From Agrococcus carbonis (GTDB lineage: Bacteria > Actinomycetota > Actinomycetes > Actinomycetales > Microbacteriaceae): 64,000 bases of DNA. The stretch covers positions 1,426,001 to 1,490,000 of the forward strand of contig NZ_LT629734.1 in assembly GCF_900104705.1 (NCBI RefSeq). Direction: 5' to 3'. Of this stretch, positions 45,772 through 55,603 are shown in pieces (positions within the stretch are counted from its first letter, which is position 1; every line of letters begins with the position of its first letter). The position numbers were made by a program, and so were the translations under genes. The notes beneath the pieces were generated by a model. That model made no database searches. It was not told the origin of the DNA and saw only the letters and a program-made list of their open reading frames with translations.

Positions 45772-47103
45772 GTGCGACAGCGGACGGATGCGGGCGAGCG
45801 GCGCGCCCGCGACCGCGAGATCCTGCGCCTCGCCGTGCCCGCGCTCGGCGCGCTCATCGCCGAGCCCGCGTTCCTGCTCGTCGACACCGCGCTCGTCGGC
45901 CACCTCGGCGCCGAGGAGCTCGCGGGCGTGGGCATCGGCGTCGCGGTGCTCTCCACCGCGGTCGGGCTGCTCATCTTCCTCGCCTACGGCACGACGCCGG
46001 CGGTCGCGCGGCTGCTCGGCGCGGGCGACCGGCCGGCCGCGATCCGCGCGGGGATCGACGGCATCTGGCTCGCGATCGTCGCGGGCGCGGCGCTGCTGCT
46101 CGCGACCCCGCTCGCGCATCCCCTCGTCGCCCTCTTCGGCGCCGCATCCGCCGTCACCGAGCACGCCGCGGTCTACCTCGGCATCTCGATCCTCGGGCTG
46201 CCGGCGATGCTCATCGTGCTCGCCGCGACGGGGCTCATGCGCGGCCTGCAGGACACCCGCACGCCCCTCGTCGTCGCGACGATCGGCTTCGGCGCGAACG
46301 CGGTGCTCAACGTCGTGCTCATCTACGGGATCGGGCTGGGGGTGGCCGGGAGCGCGCTCGGCACGGTGATCGCGCAGTGGGGCATGGCCGCGTTCTTCCT
46401 GTGGTTCGCCGTGTGCGAGGCCCGGCGCGCGCACGTGCCGCTCGGCATCCACTGGGGCGACCTCGGCCGCACCGCCTCGACCGGCGGCTGGCTCTTCGTG
46501 CGCACGCTCTCGCTGCGCGTCGCGCTGCTGTCGACCACGGCGGTCGCGACGCAGGCCGGCACCACGACCCTCGCCGCGACGCAGATCGCGTTCACGCTCT
46601 TCTCGACCCTCGCGTTCGCGCTCGACGCCCTCGCGATCGCCGGCCAGGCGATGCTCGGCAAGGAGCTCGGAGCGGGCGACGTCGCCGAGGCGCGCGCCGT
46701 GACGCGCCGGCTGCAGCTGTGGGGCGTGGGGTTCGGATGCGTCGTGGGCGCGCTGCTGCTCGCGGTCGCGTGGGTGCTCGGCGGCGTCTTCACCTCGGAT
46801 GCGGCGGTGCTCGCGGCGCTGCCCGTCGCGCTCGTGCTGCTCGCGCTCGCCCAGCCGATCGCGGGCTACGTCTTCGTGCTCGACGGCGTGCTCATCGGCG
46901 CGGGCGACGTGCGCTACCTCGCCTGGACGGGCATCGCGAACCTCGCGGTCTACCTGCCGCTGCTGCTGCTCGCGCTCGTGCCGGGCGCCCACGCGCTCGC
47001 CGTCATCTGGGCGGCCTTCTCGTTCGGCTACCTCGGCGCGCGAGCCCTCACGCTCGGCCTGCGCGCGCGCACCGACGCGTGGATGCGGGTCGGTCGCCGC
47101 TGA
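45772..47103 (+). CDS. MATE-family efflux transporter (DinF-like)
   Basis: 443 residues with twelve transmembrane helices in two halves. PALGALIAEPAFLLVDTALVGHLG and GLPAMLIVLAATGLMRGLQDTRTP are characteristic of the DinF branch. Likely Na+/H+-coupled drug or toxin export. GTG at 45772. Divergent from the M13 peptidase, with 72 bp between; converges with the ABC permease gene. Confidence 0.93.
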   Translation: MRQRTDAGERRARDREILRLAVPALGALIAEPAFLLVDTALVGHLGAEELAGVGIGVAVLSTAVGLLIFLAYGTTPAVARLLGAGDRPAAIRAGIDGIWLAIVAGAALLLATPLAHPLVALFGAASAVTEHAAVYLGISILGLPAMLIVLAATGLMRGLQDTRTPLVVATIGFGANAVLNVVLIYGIGLGVAGSALGTVIAQWGMAAFFLWFAVCEARRAHVPLGIHWGDLGRTASTGGWLFVRTLSLRVALLSTTAVATQAGTTTLAATQIAFTLFSTLAFALDALAIAGQAMLGKELGAGDVAEARAVTRRLQLWGVGFGCVVGALLLAVAWVLGGVFTSDAAVLAALPVALVLLALAQPIAGYVFVLDGVLIGAGDVRYLAWTGIANLAVYLPLLLLALVPGAHALAVIWAAFSFGYLGARALTLGLRARTDAWMRVGRR

Positions 47104-47121
47104 CCCCGATCCCTGTCGCGC

Positions 47122-48759
47122 TCAGACGAGGGCGTCGCGGCGCCGGAACCGGATCGCGGCCGCCGCGAGGAGCGCTGCCGCGATCGCGAGCAGCCACCAC
47201 GTGCCCGTCCAGTCGGGCTCGTCCTCGAGCGCGTTCGCGACCCAGTGGAAGGGGCTGAGGCTCTCGAGCCACTCCCACGCATCGCCGAGCAGCGGCGCGA
47301 AGTCGCCCACGAGCAGCAGGCCGATGAGCAGCACCCAGCCGAGCCAGGCGACCGTGCCCGGCAGGAAGGCGACGAGCGCCGCCGCGACGGCGAGGTAGAT
47401 CGCGACGAGCGGCAGGTGCGTGAGCGCGATCACGGCCAGCTGCTGCCAGCGGTCGTCGCCCGAGGCGCCCAGCAGCGCGGCGGCGATGAGGGTGAAGGCC
47501 GTGAGCGGCAGGAGCCCCGCGACGACGCCCGCGAGCGCGTGGGAGCCGAGCCAGCCCAGGCGACGGACGGGGGTCGCGAGCAGCAGCTCGCCGTGCGCGA
47601 GCTCCTCGTGGCGCAGCCGCAGCACCGACTGCATCGCGGCCGCGCACGCGATGACGGCGATCATCCCCGCCATGCCGCTGATGAAGGTGGCCTCGATGTC
47701 GCCGCCGCCCTCGTCGCCGATCGACGAGACGATGCGCACGAGCACCGGGTTGTCGCCGAGCGCATCGGCGACGACCGGCGCCATCCGGCCCGCGAGCGCC
47801 CCGATCACGGCGCCGACCACGAGCCAGGCGACGGCCGACCCGCGCAGGAGGCGCGCGGTGAGCCCGAGCGGGGCACCGCCGGGCGCCCAGCCGAGCGCGG
47901 CGCGCGCCGTCGCGCGCCCGGACCGCTCGCGCAGGAGCGAGCGGCCGAGCTCGCGCCGCGACTCGAGCGCGACGACCAGGGCGAGCAGCACGAGCGCCGC
48001 CGCCGCGTGCAGCAGCAGCGGCGTCCCGTCCGGCTCCCACGGCGCGTCGGCGAACGGATGCGCCTGGGCGCCCCACCCGATCGGCGAGAGCCAGACGGGC
48101 CACGCCGCCTCGACGCGCGTGAGATCCGCGCTCGGCTCGCCCAGCGCATCCCCCACGCCCCGGACGAAGAACCAGAGCCCCACGACGATCGCCGCCGCGC
48201 CGTTCGCGGCGCGCGAGGTCGGGAACACCTGGCCGGCGAGCAGCCCGACGAGCATCGCGAGCACCCCGACGCCCGCGAGCGCGAGCGCGAGGAGCGTCGA
48301 GCCCTCGCCCGGCAGCCCGAGCGCGATCGAGACCGCGAGCGTCGCGCCGCACACGAGCGCGAGCTCGATCGCGCCCGCGAGCAGCGTCGCCGTGAGCGGC
48401 GCCCAGCGGCCGACCGCGGTGCCGCGCACGAGCTCGGCCCGCCCCGCATCCTCGTCGCCCCGCGAGTGCCGCACGGCGAAGAAGGTCATCATGAAGCCGA
48501 CCATCACCGCGAGGTAGGCGTAGGTGGAGACGAACATGACCGCGCCGAGCGAGATGCCCGCCGGCGCGCCGCGCAGCAGCAGGATCGCGGGCTGCGCGGC
48601 GAGCAGCGCGACGAGGCCGCGGCGGGCCTCGTCGTCGAAGGCCGCGCCGAGCCCGCCGAGCACGGCCGCCCACAGCCCCGCGACCGCGAGCACCCACAGC
48701 AGCAGCACGAGGCGGTCGCGTCGCAGCGCCGCCAGCAGCAGCAGGCCGAGGCCGGTCAC
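47122..48759 (-). CDS. ABC-2 type exporter permease
   Basis: 545 residues, two-fold repeat of membrane domains with about twelve helices. Works with the ATPase encoded directly upstream. VFPTSRAANGAAAIVVGLWFFVRG and HFADAPWEPD-like loops correspond to antibiotic exporter permeases of the TipC/ LanFEG-like actinobacterial group. GTG start five bases beyond the ATPase stop. Substrate unknown; a drug or lipid is plausible. Confidence 0.88.
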   Translation of the reverse strand: MTGLGLLLLAALRRDRLVLLLWVLAVAGLWAAVLGGLGAAFDDEARRGLVALLAAQPAILLLRGAPAGISLGAVMFVSTYAYLAVMVGFMMTFFAVRHSRGDEDAGRAELVRGTAVGRWAPLTATLLAGAIELALVCGATLAVSIALGLPGEGSTLLALALAGVGVLAMLVGLLAGQVFPTSRAANGAAAIVVGLWFFVRGVGDALGEPSADLTRVEAAWPVWLSPIGWGAQAHPFADAPWEPDGTPLLLHAAAALVLLALVVALESRRELGRSLLRERSGRATARAALGWAPGGAPLGLTARLLRGSAVAWLVVGAVIGALAGRMAPVVADALGDNPVLVRIVSSIGDEGGGDIEATFISGMAGMIAVIACAAAMQSVLRLRHEELAHGELLLATPVRRLGWLGSHALAGVVAGLLPLTAFTLIAAALLGASGDDRWQQLAVIALTHLPLVAIYLAVAAALVAFLPGTVAWLGWVLLIGLLLVGDFAPLLGDAWEWLESLSPFHWVANALEDEPDWTGTWWLLAIAAALLAAAAIRFRRRDALV

Positions 48760-48763
48760 GCGC

Positions 48764-49711
48764 TCAGCCCCCGTCGCGCGCCTCGGCGTGCGACTGCCCG
48801 ATCGCGCGCTCGCCGCGCGCCGTCGCGACCCGCTGCTCGTCGCCGTAGTGGCGGAGGAACAGCTCCTCGAGGCTCGGCGGCGTGAGCGTGACGCCCTCGG
48901 CCCCGCGCTCGCCGAGCCACCGCAGCACCGCGGCCAGGTGCTCGGGCGCGACCGAGGCGCGCACCCGCCCGTCGTCGACCTCGACGTCGTCGAGCGGCAG
49001 CCCCGGCGGCGGCACCGGCCCGCGGTAGGCGAGCACCGAGTGGTGCAGGTGCCGCAGCTCGTCGAGCGTGCCCGCCTCGACGATGCGGCCGTCGCGGATG
49101 ATCGAGACGCGGTCGCACAGCCGCTCGACCTCGCTGAGGATGTGGCTCGAGAGCAGCACGGTCGCCCCGCGCTCGGCGACCCTGCGGATCTCGGCCTGGA
49201 AGACGCTCTCCATGAGCGGGTCGAGCCCGCTCGTCGGCTCGTCGAGGATGTAGAGGTCGGCCTCGCTCGCGAACGCCGCGATGAGCGCGACCTTCTGCCG
49301 GTTGCCCTTCGAGTAGGTCTTCGACCGGCGGCGCGGGTCGAAGTCGAACGCCTCGATCAGGCGGGCGCGGCCGGATGCGGGGGCACGGTGCCCGCGCAGC
49401 CGCGTGATCGCGTCGATCGCCTCCCCGCCGGTGAGGCCGGGCCACAGGGTCACGTCGCCCGGTACCGACGCCACCCGGCGGTGGATGGCCACCGCGTCGC
49501 GCCACGGGTCCATGCCGAGCACCCGCGCTTCGCCGCCCGTGGCGCGCAGCATGCCCAGCAGCACGCGGATGGTCGTCGACTTGCCCGAGCCGTTGGGCCC
49601 CAGGAAGCCGTGCACGTCGCCGGCGGCCACCTCGAGGTCGAGCCCGTCGAGCGCGCGCACCCGCCCGAACCGCTTCTCGAGCCCGCGGGTGACGATGACC
49701 CGATCCTCCAC
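48764..49711 (-). CDS. ABC transporter ATPase of the exporter
   Basis: 315 residues. Walker A GPNGSGKS, signature [10 protein letters not shown] (an LSGGQ variant in which the first positions are YSKGN), Walker [14 protein letters not shown], and H-loop [12 protein letters not shown]-terminal ~90 residues form the DrrA-like extension. GTG 49711 is used; upstream codons have no better start. Pairs with the permease downstream. Confidence 0.9.
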   Translation of the reverse strand: MEDRVIVTRGLEKRFGRVRALDGLDLEVAAGDVHGFLGPNGSGKSTTIRVLLGMLRATGGEARVLGMDPWRDAVAIHRRVASVPGDVTLWPGLTGGEAIDAITRLRGHRAPASGRARLIEAFDFDPRRRSKTYSKGNRQKVALIAAFASEADLYILDEPTSGLDPLMESVFQAEIRRVAERGATVLLSSHILSEVERLCDRVSIIRDGRIVEAGTLDELRHLHHSVLAYRGPVPPPGLPLDDVEVDDGRVRASVAPEHLAAVLRWLGERGAEGVTLTPPSLEELFLRHYGDEQRVATARGERAIGQSHAEARDGG

Positions 49712-49734
49712 GGCGCTGACGCTACTCCCGCGCC

Positions 49735-49828
49735 CGCACAACGCAAGCCGCGCGGCGGCATCCCGCGGGCTCGCGTCCCGGCGACCGCCACGACCCGCGC
49801 AGTCGACCCGATGGGCTTGCGTTGTGCG
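49735..49828. repeat. 15-bp perfect inverted repeat between ABC and MFS genes
   Basis: CGCACAACGCAAGCC (49735-49749) and GGCTTGCGTTGTGCG (49814-49828) are exact inverses 64 bp apart, in the divergent intergenic region. No gene or known element is recognised inside. It could be a paired operator or a small non-autonomous element. Confidence 0.7.
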
Positions 49829-49914
49829 AGATCAGCGGCGGCGACGGTGCGCTGCGCCGCTGGCCCGGGGCGGCCGCGGCATGGCGGCCGCCCGCGGCAC
49901 GGCAGAATGGCCCG

Positions 49915-51093
49915 GTGCACTCCGTGACCGCCTGGCGCAACGCCGTGTTCGCCACCTTCTTCGCGATGGGCCTCGGCTACGCGAGCTGGATGGCGCGGCT
50001 GCCGCACGTGCGCGACCAGCTGGGCGTGACGACGGGCGAGATGGGCCTCATCCTGCTCGGCATCTCGATCGGCTCGGTCACGGGCCTGCTGCTCGCGAGC
50101 CACATCATCCACGCGCTCGGCACGCGCGTCGTGGTGGCCTTCGGCATGATGGTCGTCTCCGCCGGGCTCTCGCTCGCGGGCTGGGCGGCCGACGGCGGCC
50201 TCGCCTGGCTCGTGATCGCCGGCTTCCTCCTCGGCGGCAGCGTCACCGGCATCACCGACGTCGCGATGAACATCTCGGGCGCCGCGAACGAGCGCGCCGT
50301 CGGCAAGCCGATCATGCCCGTCTTCCACGCGTTCTTCTCGCTCGGCACCGTCGCCGGCGCGGGTCTCGGCGGCCTGTGCGAGCTGCTCGGCATGGGGCTC
50401 GGCTGGCAGGCGACGGGGGTCGGCCTCGCGACCGTGGGGCTCGGCCTCGTGGTCTACCGGGCGCTCCCCGCCGACGTCGCCGCGGAGGACGAGGAGCCCG
50501 TGACGCTGCGCGAGCGGCTCGCGGTCTGGAAGGACCCCCGCACGATCCTGCTCGGCCTCCTCGTGCTCGGCATGTCGCTCACCGAGGGCAGCGCCAACGA
50601 CTGGCTCGCGCTCACGATGGTCGACGGCCACGGCTTCACGAACGAGGGCGGCGCGTTCATGCTCGCGCTCTTCCTCACCGCGATGACCGGCGGCCGCCTG
50701 CTGGGCGTGGGGCTGCTCTCGCGCTACGGCCGCGTGCCGGTGCTGCGGCTCACCGCCGCCATCGCCGCGATGGGGCTGCTGCTCGTGATCTTCGCCGAGC
50801 ACCCCGCGCTCGTCATCGGCGGCGTCGTGCTGTGGGGCTTCGGCGCGAGCCTCGGCTTCCCCGTCGGCATGAGCGCCGCATCCGACGAGCCGCGCCTCGC
50901 CGCCGCGCGCGTCGGCACCGTCTCGGCGATCGGCTACATCGCCTTCCTCGCCGGCCCGCCGCTGCTGGGCCTGCTCGGCGACGCGATCGGCCTGCGCCTG
51001 GCGCTGCTGGCCGTGCTCGCCTTCGTGCTGCTCTCGCTCGCCACCAGCCACGTCGCCCGCGAGCGGGCGACCGTCAAGGAGGACTCCCCGTGA
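49915..51093 (+). CDS. Major facilitator superfamily transporter
   Basis: 392 residues with about twelve helices, in the YbjJ/sugar-like MFS group: [27 protein letters not shown] at the N-terminus and the G-X-X-X-D/R loop motif. [26 protein letters not shown] is typical. GTG at 49915 is the likely start; a GTG three codons further is an alternative. GTGA overlap with nucS. Confidence 0.88.
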   Translation: MHSVTAWRNAVFATFFAMGLGYASWMARLPHVRDQLGVTTGEMGLILLGISIGSVTGLLLASHIIHALGTRVVVAFGMMVVSAGLSLAGWAADGGLAWLVIAGFLLGGSVTGITDVAMNISGAANERAVGKPIMPVFHAFFSLGTVAGAGLGGLCELLGMGLGWQATGVGLATVGLGLVVYRALPADVAAEDEEPVTLRERLAVWKDPRTILLGLLVLGMSLTEGSANDWLALTMVDGHGFTNEGGAFMLALFLTAMTGGRLLGVGLLSRYGRVPVLRLTAAIAAMGLLLVIFAEHPALVIGGVVLWGFGASLGFPVGMSAASDEPRLAAARVGTVSAIGYIAFLAGPPLLGLLGDAIGLRLALLAVLAFVLLSLATSHVARERATVKEDSP

Positions 51094-51785
51094 GGATCGT
51101 CGTCGCCCACTGCTCCGTCGACTACGCAGGGCGCCTGTCGGCGCACCTGCCGCTCGCACCCCGCGTGCTCATGCTGAAGGCCGACGGGTCGATCCTCGTG
51201 CACAGCGACGGCGGCTCGTACAAGCCGCTCAACTGGATGAGCCCGCCCGCCGTGTTCAGCGCATCCGAGCCCGATCAGGATCAGGCGGATGCGGGCATCA
51301 CCGAGATCTGGACGGTCACGCACAAGAAGACCGGCGACTCGCTCATCGTCTCGGTGCACGAGATCCTCTCGGACACCTCGCACGAGCTCGGCGTCGACCC
51401 GGGCCTCGTGAAGGACGGCGTCGAGGCGCACCTGCAGGTGCTGCTCGCCGAGCAGATCGAGCGGCTGGGCGACGGCTACGAGCTGTGGCGGCGCGAGTAC
51501 ATGACGCCGATCGGCCCGGTCGACATCCTCGCGCGCGACGAGGCCGGCGCGACGGTGGCGGTGGAGATCAAGCGGCGCGGCGAGATCGACGGGGTCGAGC
51601 AGCTCACGCGCTACCTCGAGCTGCTGAACCGCGACCCGCGCATCGCGCCGGTGACGGGCGTGTTCGCCGCGCAGGAGATCAAGCCGCAGGCGCGCACGCT
51701 CGCCGAGGATCGCGGCATCCGCTGCGTCGTGCTCGATTACGACGAGATGCGCGGGATCGACTCGGGGCACGCGCGGCTGTTCTGA
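51090..51785 (+). CDS. nucS: Mismatch-specific endonuclease NucS/EndoMS
   Basis: 231 residues. The non-canonical mismatch repair nuclease of actinobacteria and archaea, cutting both strands at mismatches. The N-terminal DNA-binding half begins [20 protein letters not shown]; the PD-(D/E)XK-like nuclease half has [10 protein letters not shown]...[17 protein letters not shown]. The last residues (GHARLF) look like the sliding-clamp-binding tail. GTG overlaps the MFS stop; strong ribosome binding site AAGGAGG. Confidence 0.96.
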   Translation: MRIVVAHCSVDYAGRLSAHLPLAPRVLMLKADGSILVHSDGGSYKPLNWMSPPAVFSASEPDQDQADAGITEIWTVTHKKTGDSLIVSVHEILSDTSHELGVDPGLVKDGVEAHLQVLLAEQIERLGDGYELWRREYMTPIGPVDILARDEAGATVAVEIKRRGEIDGVEQLTRYLELLNRDPRIAPVTGVFAAQEIKPQARTLAEDRGIRCVVLDYDEMRGIDSGHARLF

Positions 51786-51807
51786 GCCGCCGCCTCCCTT
51801 GACGGCG

Positions 51808-52095
51808 GGTCTCGTGACGCGTGCGGCTCCGCCGCGCGCTCCTCGACCGACGAGGGAAGGCCCCGCCGACCCACGGTCGTCGAGTAGCGCCCGCAGGGCG
51901 CGTATCGAGACGACGAACGCCCCGGTCTCGACACGGCCGGCTCCGCCGGCCCACTCGACCAGCGAGGGAACGACCCGGTCTCCTAGGAAAAACGCGTGCC
52001 CCAACACGTTGTTCGCCCATCCAGGGCGCGCGCCAGCGCACTGAACAGCTCGTGACGCGTGCGGCTCCGCCGCGCGCTCCTCGACCGACGAGGGA
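51808..52095. repeat. Cluster of REP-like palindromic elements
   Basis: Four elements lie here. 51811-51857 and 52049-52095 are 47-bp identical copies with stem GCGTGCGGC-TCC-GCCGCGCGC. 51924-51968 is a related copy with stem GGCCGGC-TCC-GCCGGCC. 51875-51911 is an inverted copy with GCGCCC-GCA-GGGCGC. All share TCTCGN...stem...CTCGACYNNCGAGG. A 76-bp spacer (about 51973-52048) has a different composition with an A-rich run. No gene is seen. Confidence 0.85.
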
Positions 52096-52102
52096 GGGGC
52101 GA

Positions 52103-52786
52103 CTACGAGTCGGCGAACGGCGCGATGCGGTCGCGCCACGCCCGGTCGGCCGCGTCGGGCAGCGCATCCTCGCGCGACGCGTAGGGGTCGACGTGGTCGG
52201 GCGCGGGCGCGGAGGACGGCGGCAGCGCGTCCTCGCGAGACGCGTAGGGCGGCACCCGCTCCGGCGACGACGCCGCCCGCGCCGGCAGCGCGTCGTCGCG
52301 AGAGGCGTAGGGCTCCACGCGCTCGGGCGCAGGCGCCGAGGCCGTCGGCAGCGCGTCGTCCCGCGAGGCGTACGGCTCGACGTGGTCGCGCCAGTCGCCG
52401 CCCGAGGCCACGCCGCCGAAGTCGTCGTCGACGTACGGCGACGCATCCGCCTCGTGGCCGCCCGGCGGCTGTTCCTCGCCCTGGGATGCCTGCTCGCTCA
52501 TCGTGACCTCCTCGTCCGTGCCCGGCGGAGAGCTGAAGGCGACCGCGAACGGATGCTCGGTCGTCGGCGCCGGCTGCGGGCGCTCGAGCGCGATGCCGTG
52601 CGCGTCGGTGCGCGTGCCGCACGCGGGGCACTGCAGCGCGGCCGCGCGCCCGCCGGCGTCGACATCGATCACGCAGCCGCCGATCACCACGTCGCCGGCG
52701 TCGGCGACATCGGCGATCGTGCCGTACCCCCACACGATCTCCCGCATGAGCGTGCCGCACTGCGGACATGCCACCTGGGTCGCCAT
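52103..52786 (-). CDS. Zinc-ribbon protein fused to a 21-residue tandem repeat region
   Basis: 227 residues in one open frame. Residues 1-60 are a zinc ribbon (CPQC at 7-10, CPAC at 53-56). From residue 137 four copies of PYASR(D/E)DALP occur with an exact 21-residue period, each preceded by a charged (D/E)xV turn and joined by Ala/Pro linkers, ending in a partial PFADS. The repeat region appears disordered. An in-frame ATG at 52501 has a perfect ribosome binding site, so a short 132-residue form may also be made. No function known. Follows the cupin gene on the same strand. Confidence 0.78.
   Translation of the reverse strand: MATQVACPQCGTLMREIVWGYGTIADVADAGDVVIGGCVIDVDAGGRAAALQCPACGTRTDAHGIALERPQPAPTTEHPFAVAFSSPPGTDEEVTMSEQASQGEEQPPGGHEADASPYVDDDFGGVASGGDWRDHVEPYASRDDALPTASAPAPERVEPYASRDDALPARAASSPERVPPYASREDALPPSSAPAPDHVDPYASREDALPDAADRAWRDRIAPFADS
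52499..52513 (-). promoter_or_regulatory. Internal ribosome binding site and ATG within the zinc-ribbon/repeat gene
   Basis: GAGGAGG, then CACG-type spacer of 5 nt, then ATG (Met96 of the long form) on the minus strand. It is the strongest Shine-Dalgarno in this part of the gene and precedes the repeat region without the zinc ribbon. Confidence 0.65.
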
Positions 52787-52844
52787 GCGGCCACCGTAGA
52801 CCCCGCTCGGCGGCGCGGAAAGGGGTGGATGCGCTCGCGCGCCG

Positions 52845-53129
52845 CTACCGCTTCGACTCGACCTCGGTGAAGACGATGCGCTCGGCGCCGCGGTTCTCCA
52901 TGCGGTGCGCGGCCCCGGCGGCTCGCGTGTAGGCCTCGCCCGGCACGAGCGGCACCTCGAGCTCGGAGCCGTCGGGCAGCACCGCCCACATGACCGCGCC
53001 CTCCTGCGGCAGCACGGCGTAGTCGAGCGCATGCGTGTGCATCTCGATCGCGTCGCCGGGCTCGATCGTCCACTCGACGATGCGGAAGCGCTCGTCGTCG
53101 ACGAGCGTGCGCGAGCTCGCCACGCCCAC
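52845..53129 (-). CDS. Cupin-fold protein
   Basis: 94 residues, a single small cupin barrel. The metal-binding motif is recognisable in EMHTHALDYAVLPQEG, with the second motif near AAGAAHRMENRGAERIVF. The GTG at 53129 lies three bases after the hemL stop; GTG 53123 is an alternative. Probably cotranscribed with hemB-hemL. Role unknown. Confidence 0.78.
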   Translation of the reverse strand: MGVASSRTLVDDERFRIVEWTIEPGDAIEMHTHALDYAVLPQEGAVMWAVLPDGSELEVPLVPGEAYTRAAGAAHRMENRGAERIVFTEVESKR

Positions 53130-53131
53130 GC

Positions 53132-54436
53132 CTACGCCCGCGTCGCCGCGGCCGCCGCGCGCGCCGCCGCGGGCAGCGCGTCGACGATGCGCCCGAGCGG
53201 CTCGTCGCCGTGCGCGGCGGTGACGAACCACGCCTCGAACACGCTCGGCGGCAGGCTCACCCCCGCCTCGAGCATCGCGTGGAAGAACGGCGGGTAGCGG
53301 AAGGCGTCCTGCGCCCGCACCTCGTCGAAGTCGCGCGGCGCGCCCTCGCGGAACGCCACCGAGAACAGGCTCCCGACGCGCGTGATCGCGTGCGCGACGC
53401 CCTCGGCCCGGAGCGCATCCGTGAGGGCACCCGTGATGACGTCGGCAGCCGCATCCAGCCGCTCGTAGACGGCCTCGGTCGCGAGCCGCAGCGTCGTGAG
53501 GCCCGCCGCGACGGCGACCGGATTGCCGCTCAGCGTGCCCGCCTGGTAGACGGGGCCGGTGGGCGCGAGCAGCTCCATGACGTCGGCGCGGCCGCCGAGC
53601 GCCGCGAGCGGCATGCCGCCGCCGATGACCTTGCCGAAGGTGATGAGGTCGGGCGCCTCGGCGCCGGACCACTGCTCGATGCCCCACATGCCCGAGCGGT
53701 GCACCCGGAAGCCCGTGAGCACCTCGTCGCTGATGAGGAGCGCCCCGTGCGCGTGCGCGGTGCGGGCGAGGAAGCCGTTGAAGTCGCCGTCGGGCTCGAC
53801 GACGCCCATGTTGGCGGCGGAGGCCTCGACGATGACGGCTGCGATCTCGTCGCCGCGCTCGGCGAACACCTGCTCGACGGCGTCGCGGTCGTTGTAGGGG
53901 ATGACGAGGGTCGTCGCGGCGACCGCCTCCGGCACGCCCGCGGAGCCCGGCATCGCGAGCGTCGCGAGCCCGGAGCCGGCGGCGGCGAGCAGGCCGTCGG
54001 AGTGCCCGTGGTAGTGCCCGTCGAACTTCACGAGCAGGTCGCGGCCGGTCGCGCCGCGCGCGAGCCGGATGGCCGTCATCGTCGCCTCGGTGCCGGTCGA
54101 GACGAGCCGCAGCCGCTCGACGGGGTCCACGCGGCGCTCGACCTCCTCGGCGAGCAGCGCCTCGGCGGGCGTCGACGCGCCGAAGGAGAGGCCGCGGCCC
54201 GCGGCGTCCTGCACCGCCTCGACGACCTCGGGGTGGGCGTGGCCGAGGATGGCCGGGCCCCAGCTCGCGACGAGGTCGACGAGCTCGCGACCCTCCGCAT
54301 CCGTCACGTAGGCGCCCTTGGCGCGCACGAGGAACGAGGGCGTGCCGCCGACGGAGCCGAAGGCCCGCACCGGGCTGTTGACCCCGCCGGGGATGGCGAG
54401 CTTGGCGCGCTCGAAGAGCTCGGCGTTGGTGCTCAT
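53132..54436 (-). CDS. hemL: Glutamate-1-semialdehyde 2,1-aminomutase
   Basis: 434 residues, PLP-dependent aminomutase producing 5-aminolevulinate. The PLP-lysine is in [16 protein letters not shown], with SDEVLTGFR (Asp binding the pyridine) and [16 protein letters not shown]-terminus [10 protein letters not shown] is typical. ATG overlaps the hemB stop by 4 nt (54433-54436). C5 pathway enzyme; hemA is not in the window. Confidence 0.97.
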   Translation of the reverse strand: MSTNAELFERAKLAIPGGVNSPVRAFGSVGGTPSFLVRAKGAYVTDAEGRELVDLVASWGPAILGHAHPEVVEAVQDAAGRGLSFGASTPAEALLAEEVERRVDPVERLRLVSTGTEATMTAIRLARGATGRDLLVKFDGHYHGHSDGLLAAAGSGLATLAMPGSAGVPEAVAATTLVIPYNDRDAVEQVFAERGDEIAAVIVEASAANMGVVEPDGDFNGFLARTAHAHGALLISDEVLTGFRVHRSGMWGIEQWSGAEAPDLITFGKVIGGGMPLAALGGRADVMELLAPTGPVYQAGTLSGNPVAVAAGLTTLRLATEAVYERLDAAADVITGALTDALRAEGVAHAITRVGSLFSVAFREGAPRDFDEVRAQDAFRYPPFFHAMLEAGVSLPPSVFEAWFVTAAHGDEPLGRIVDALPAAARAAAAATRA

Positions 54437-55440
54437 GCGATGCCTCCCGCGGCGCGGGCGCCCGACTGCGCCTGCAGCCGCTCGGCCAGCTCGACCGCCC
54501 AATAGGTGAGCACCGTGTCGGCGCCGGCGCGCAGGATGCTCGTGATGCTCTCGGCGATGAGCCGGTCGCGGTCGATCCAGCCGCGCTCGGCGGCCGCCTC
54601 GACCATCGCGTACTCGCCGGAGACCTGGTAGGCCCACACGGGCACGTCGGATGCGGCGGCGACGTCGGCGAGCACGTCGAGGTAGAGGGATGCGGGCTTC
54701 ACCATGACGATGTCGGCGCCCTCGGCGAGGTCGAGCAGCGCCTCGCGGAGGCCCTCGCGGCGGTTGCCGGGATCCTGCTGGTAGGTCTTGCGGTCGCCCG
54801 TGAGGCTCGAGTCGACGGCCTCGCGGAACGGGCCGTAGAGCGCGGAGGCGTACTTCGCGCTGTAGCCGAGGATGGCGGTGCCGGCGTGCCCGGCGGCGTC
54901 GAGGGCGGCGCGCGCGTGCTCGACCTGGCCGTCCATCATGCCGCTCATGCCGAGCAGCTGGCTGCCCGCCTCCGCCTGCGCGATCGCCATGTCGGCGTAG
55001 CGCTCGAGCGTCGCGTCGTTGTCGACCGAGCCGTCGGCGGCGAGCACGCCGCAGTGGCCGTGGTCGGTGAACTCGTCGAGGCACAGGTCGGTCTGGATGA
55101 CGGTCGCGTCGCCGAAGCGCTCGGCGAGGAAGCGCGTCGCGGCGTTGAGGATGCCCTCGGGATCGGTCGCACCGGAGCCCACCGCATCCTTGTGCTCGGG
55201 CACGCCGAAGAGCATCACGCCGCCGACGCCCGCGGCGATAGCGCGCTCGACCTCGCGCGCGGCGGAGTCGAGGGTGTGCTGCACCTGGCCGGGCATGCTG
55301 CTGATGGCCCGCGGCTCGCGCAGCCCCTCGGCGACGAACATCGGCAGCACGAGCTGCGCGGGGTGGATGCGGGTCTCGGCGACGAGGCGGCGCATGGGGG
55401 CGCTGGCCCGCAGCCGGCGGGGGCGGATCGTGGGTGACAT
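54433..55440 (-). CDS. hemB: Delta-aminolevulinic acid dehydratase
   Basis: 335 residues. Condenses two 5-aminolevulinates to porphobilinogen. Schiff-base lysines in [17 protein letters not shown] and [12 protein letters not shown]. The metal region reads [14 protein letters not shown], lacking the three-Cys zinc triad of the animal enzyme, so a magnesium-type enzyme is expected. First gene of the hemB-hemL-cupin unit. Confidence 0.97.
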   Translation of the reverse strand: MSPTIRPRRLRASAPMRRLVAETRIHPAQLVLPMFVAEGLREPRAISSMPGQVQHTLDSAAREVERAIAAGVGGVMLFGVPEHKDAVGSGATDPEGILNAATRFLAERFGDATVIQTDLCLDEFTDHGHCGVLAADGSVDNDATLERYADMAIAQAEAGSQLLGMSGMMDGQVEHARAALDAAGHAGTAILGYSAKYASALYGPFREAVDSSLTGDRKTYQQDPGNRREGLREALLDLAEGADIVMVKPASLYLDVLADVAAASDVPVWAYQVSGEYAMVEAAAERGWIDRDRLIAESITSILRAGADTVLTYWAVELAERLQAQSGARAAGGIA

Positions 55441-55603
55441 CGGTCTCCAGGGTACGCGGGATCGGCCCGCCCGGGGGTGGACGATCGGCGTCCCGGCGGC
55501 GACGCCGCCCCTGTCGCCCGCGCCATCGCCGACCTAGGCTGAGCGCGCAACGAGGTCGTCAGCCGACCGCGGCCGGCCTCGCCCACTCGAGGAGGAGCGC
55601 GAC

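Noticed and set aside
51786..52102. Possible insertion sequence remnant
   Set aside because: Repeats are palindromic elements without a transposase frame or terminal inverted repeats flanking one.
52103..52786. Two separate genes (zinc-ribbon protein and repeat protein)
   Set aside because: No stop separates them and they share one frame; I annotate one gene with a possible internal start.
55441..55603. Possible structured RNA upstream of the alcohol dehydrogenase
   Set aside because: GC-rich palindromes only; no conserved riboswitch features recognised.
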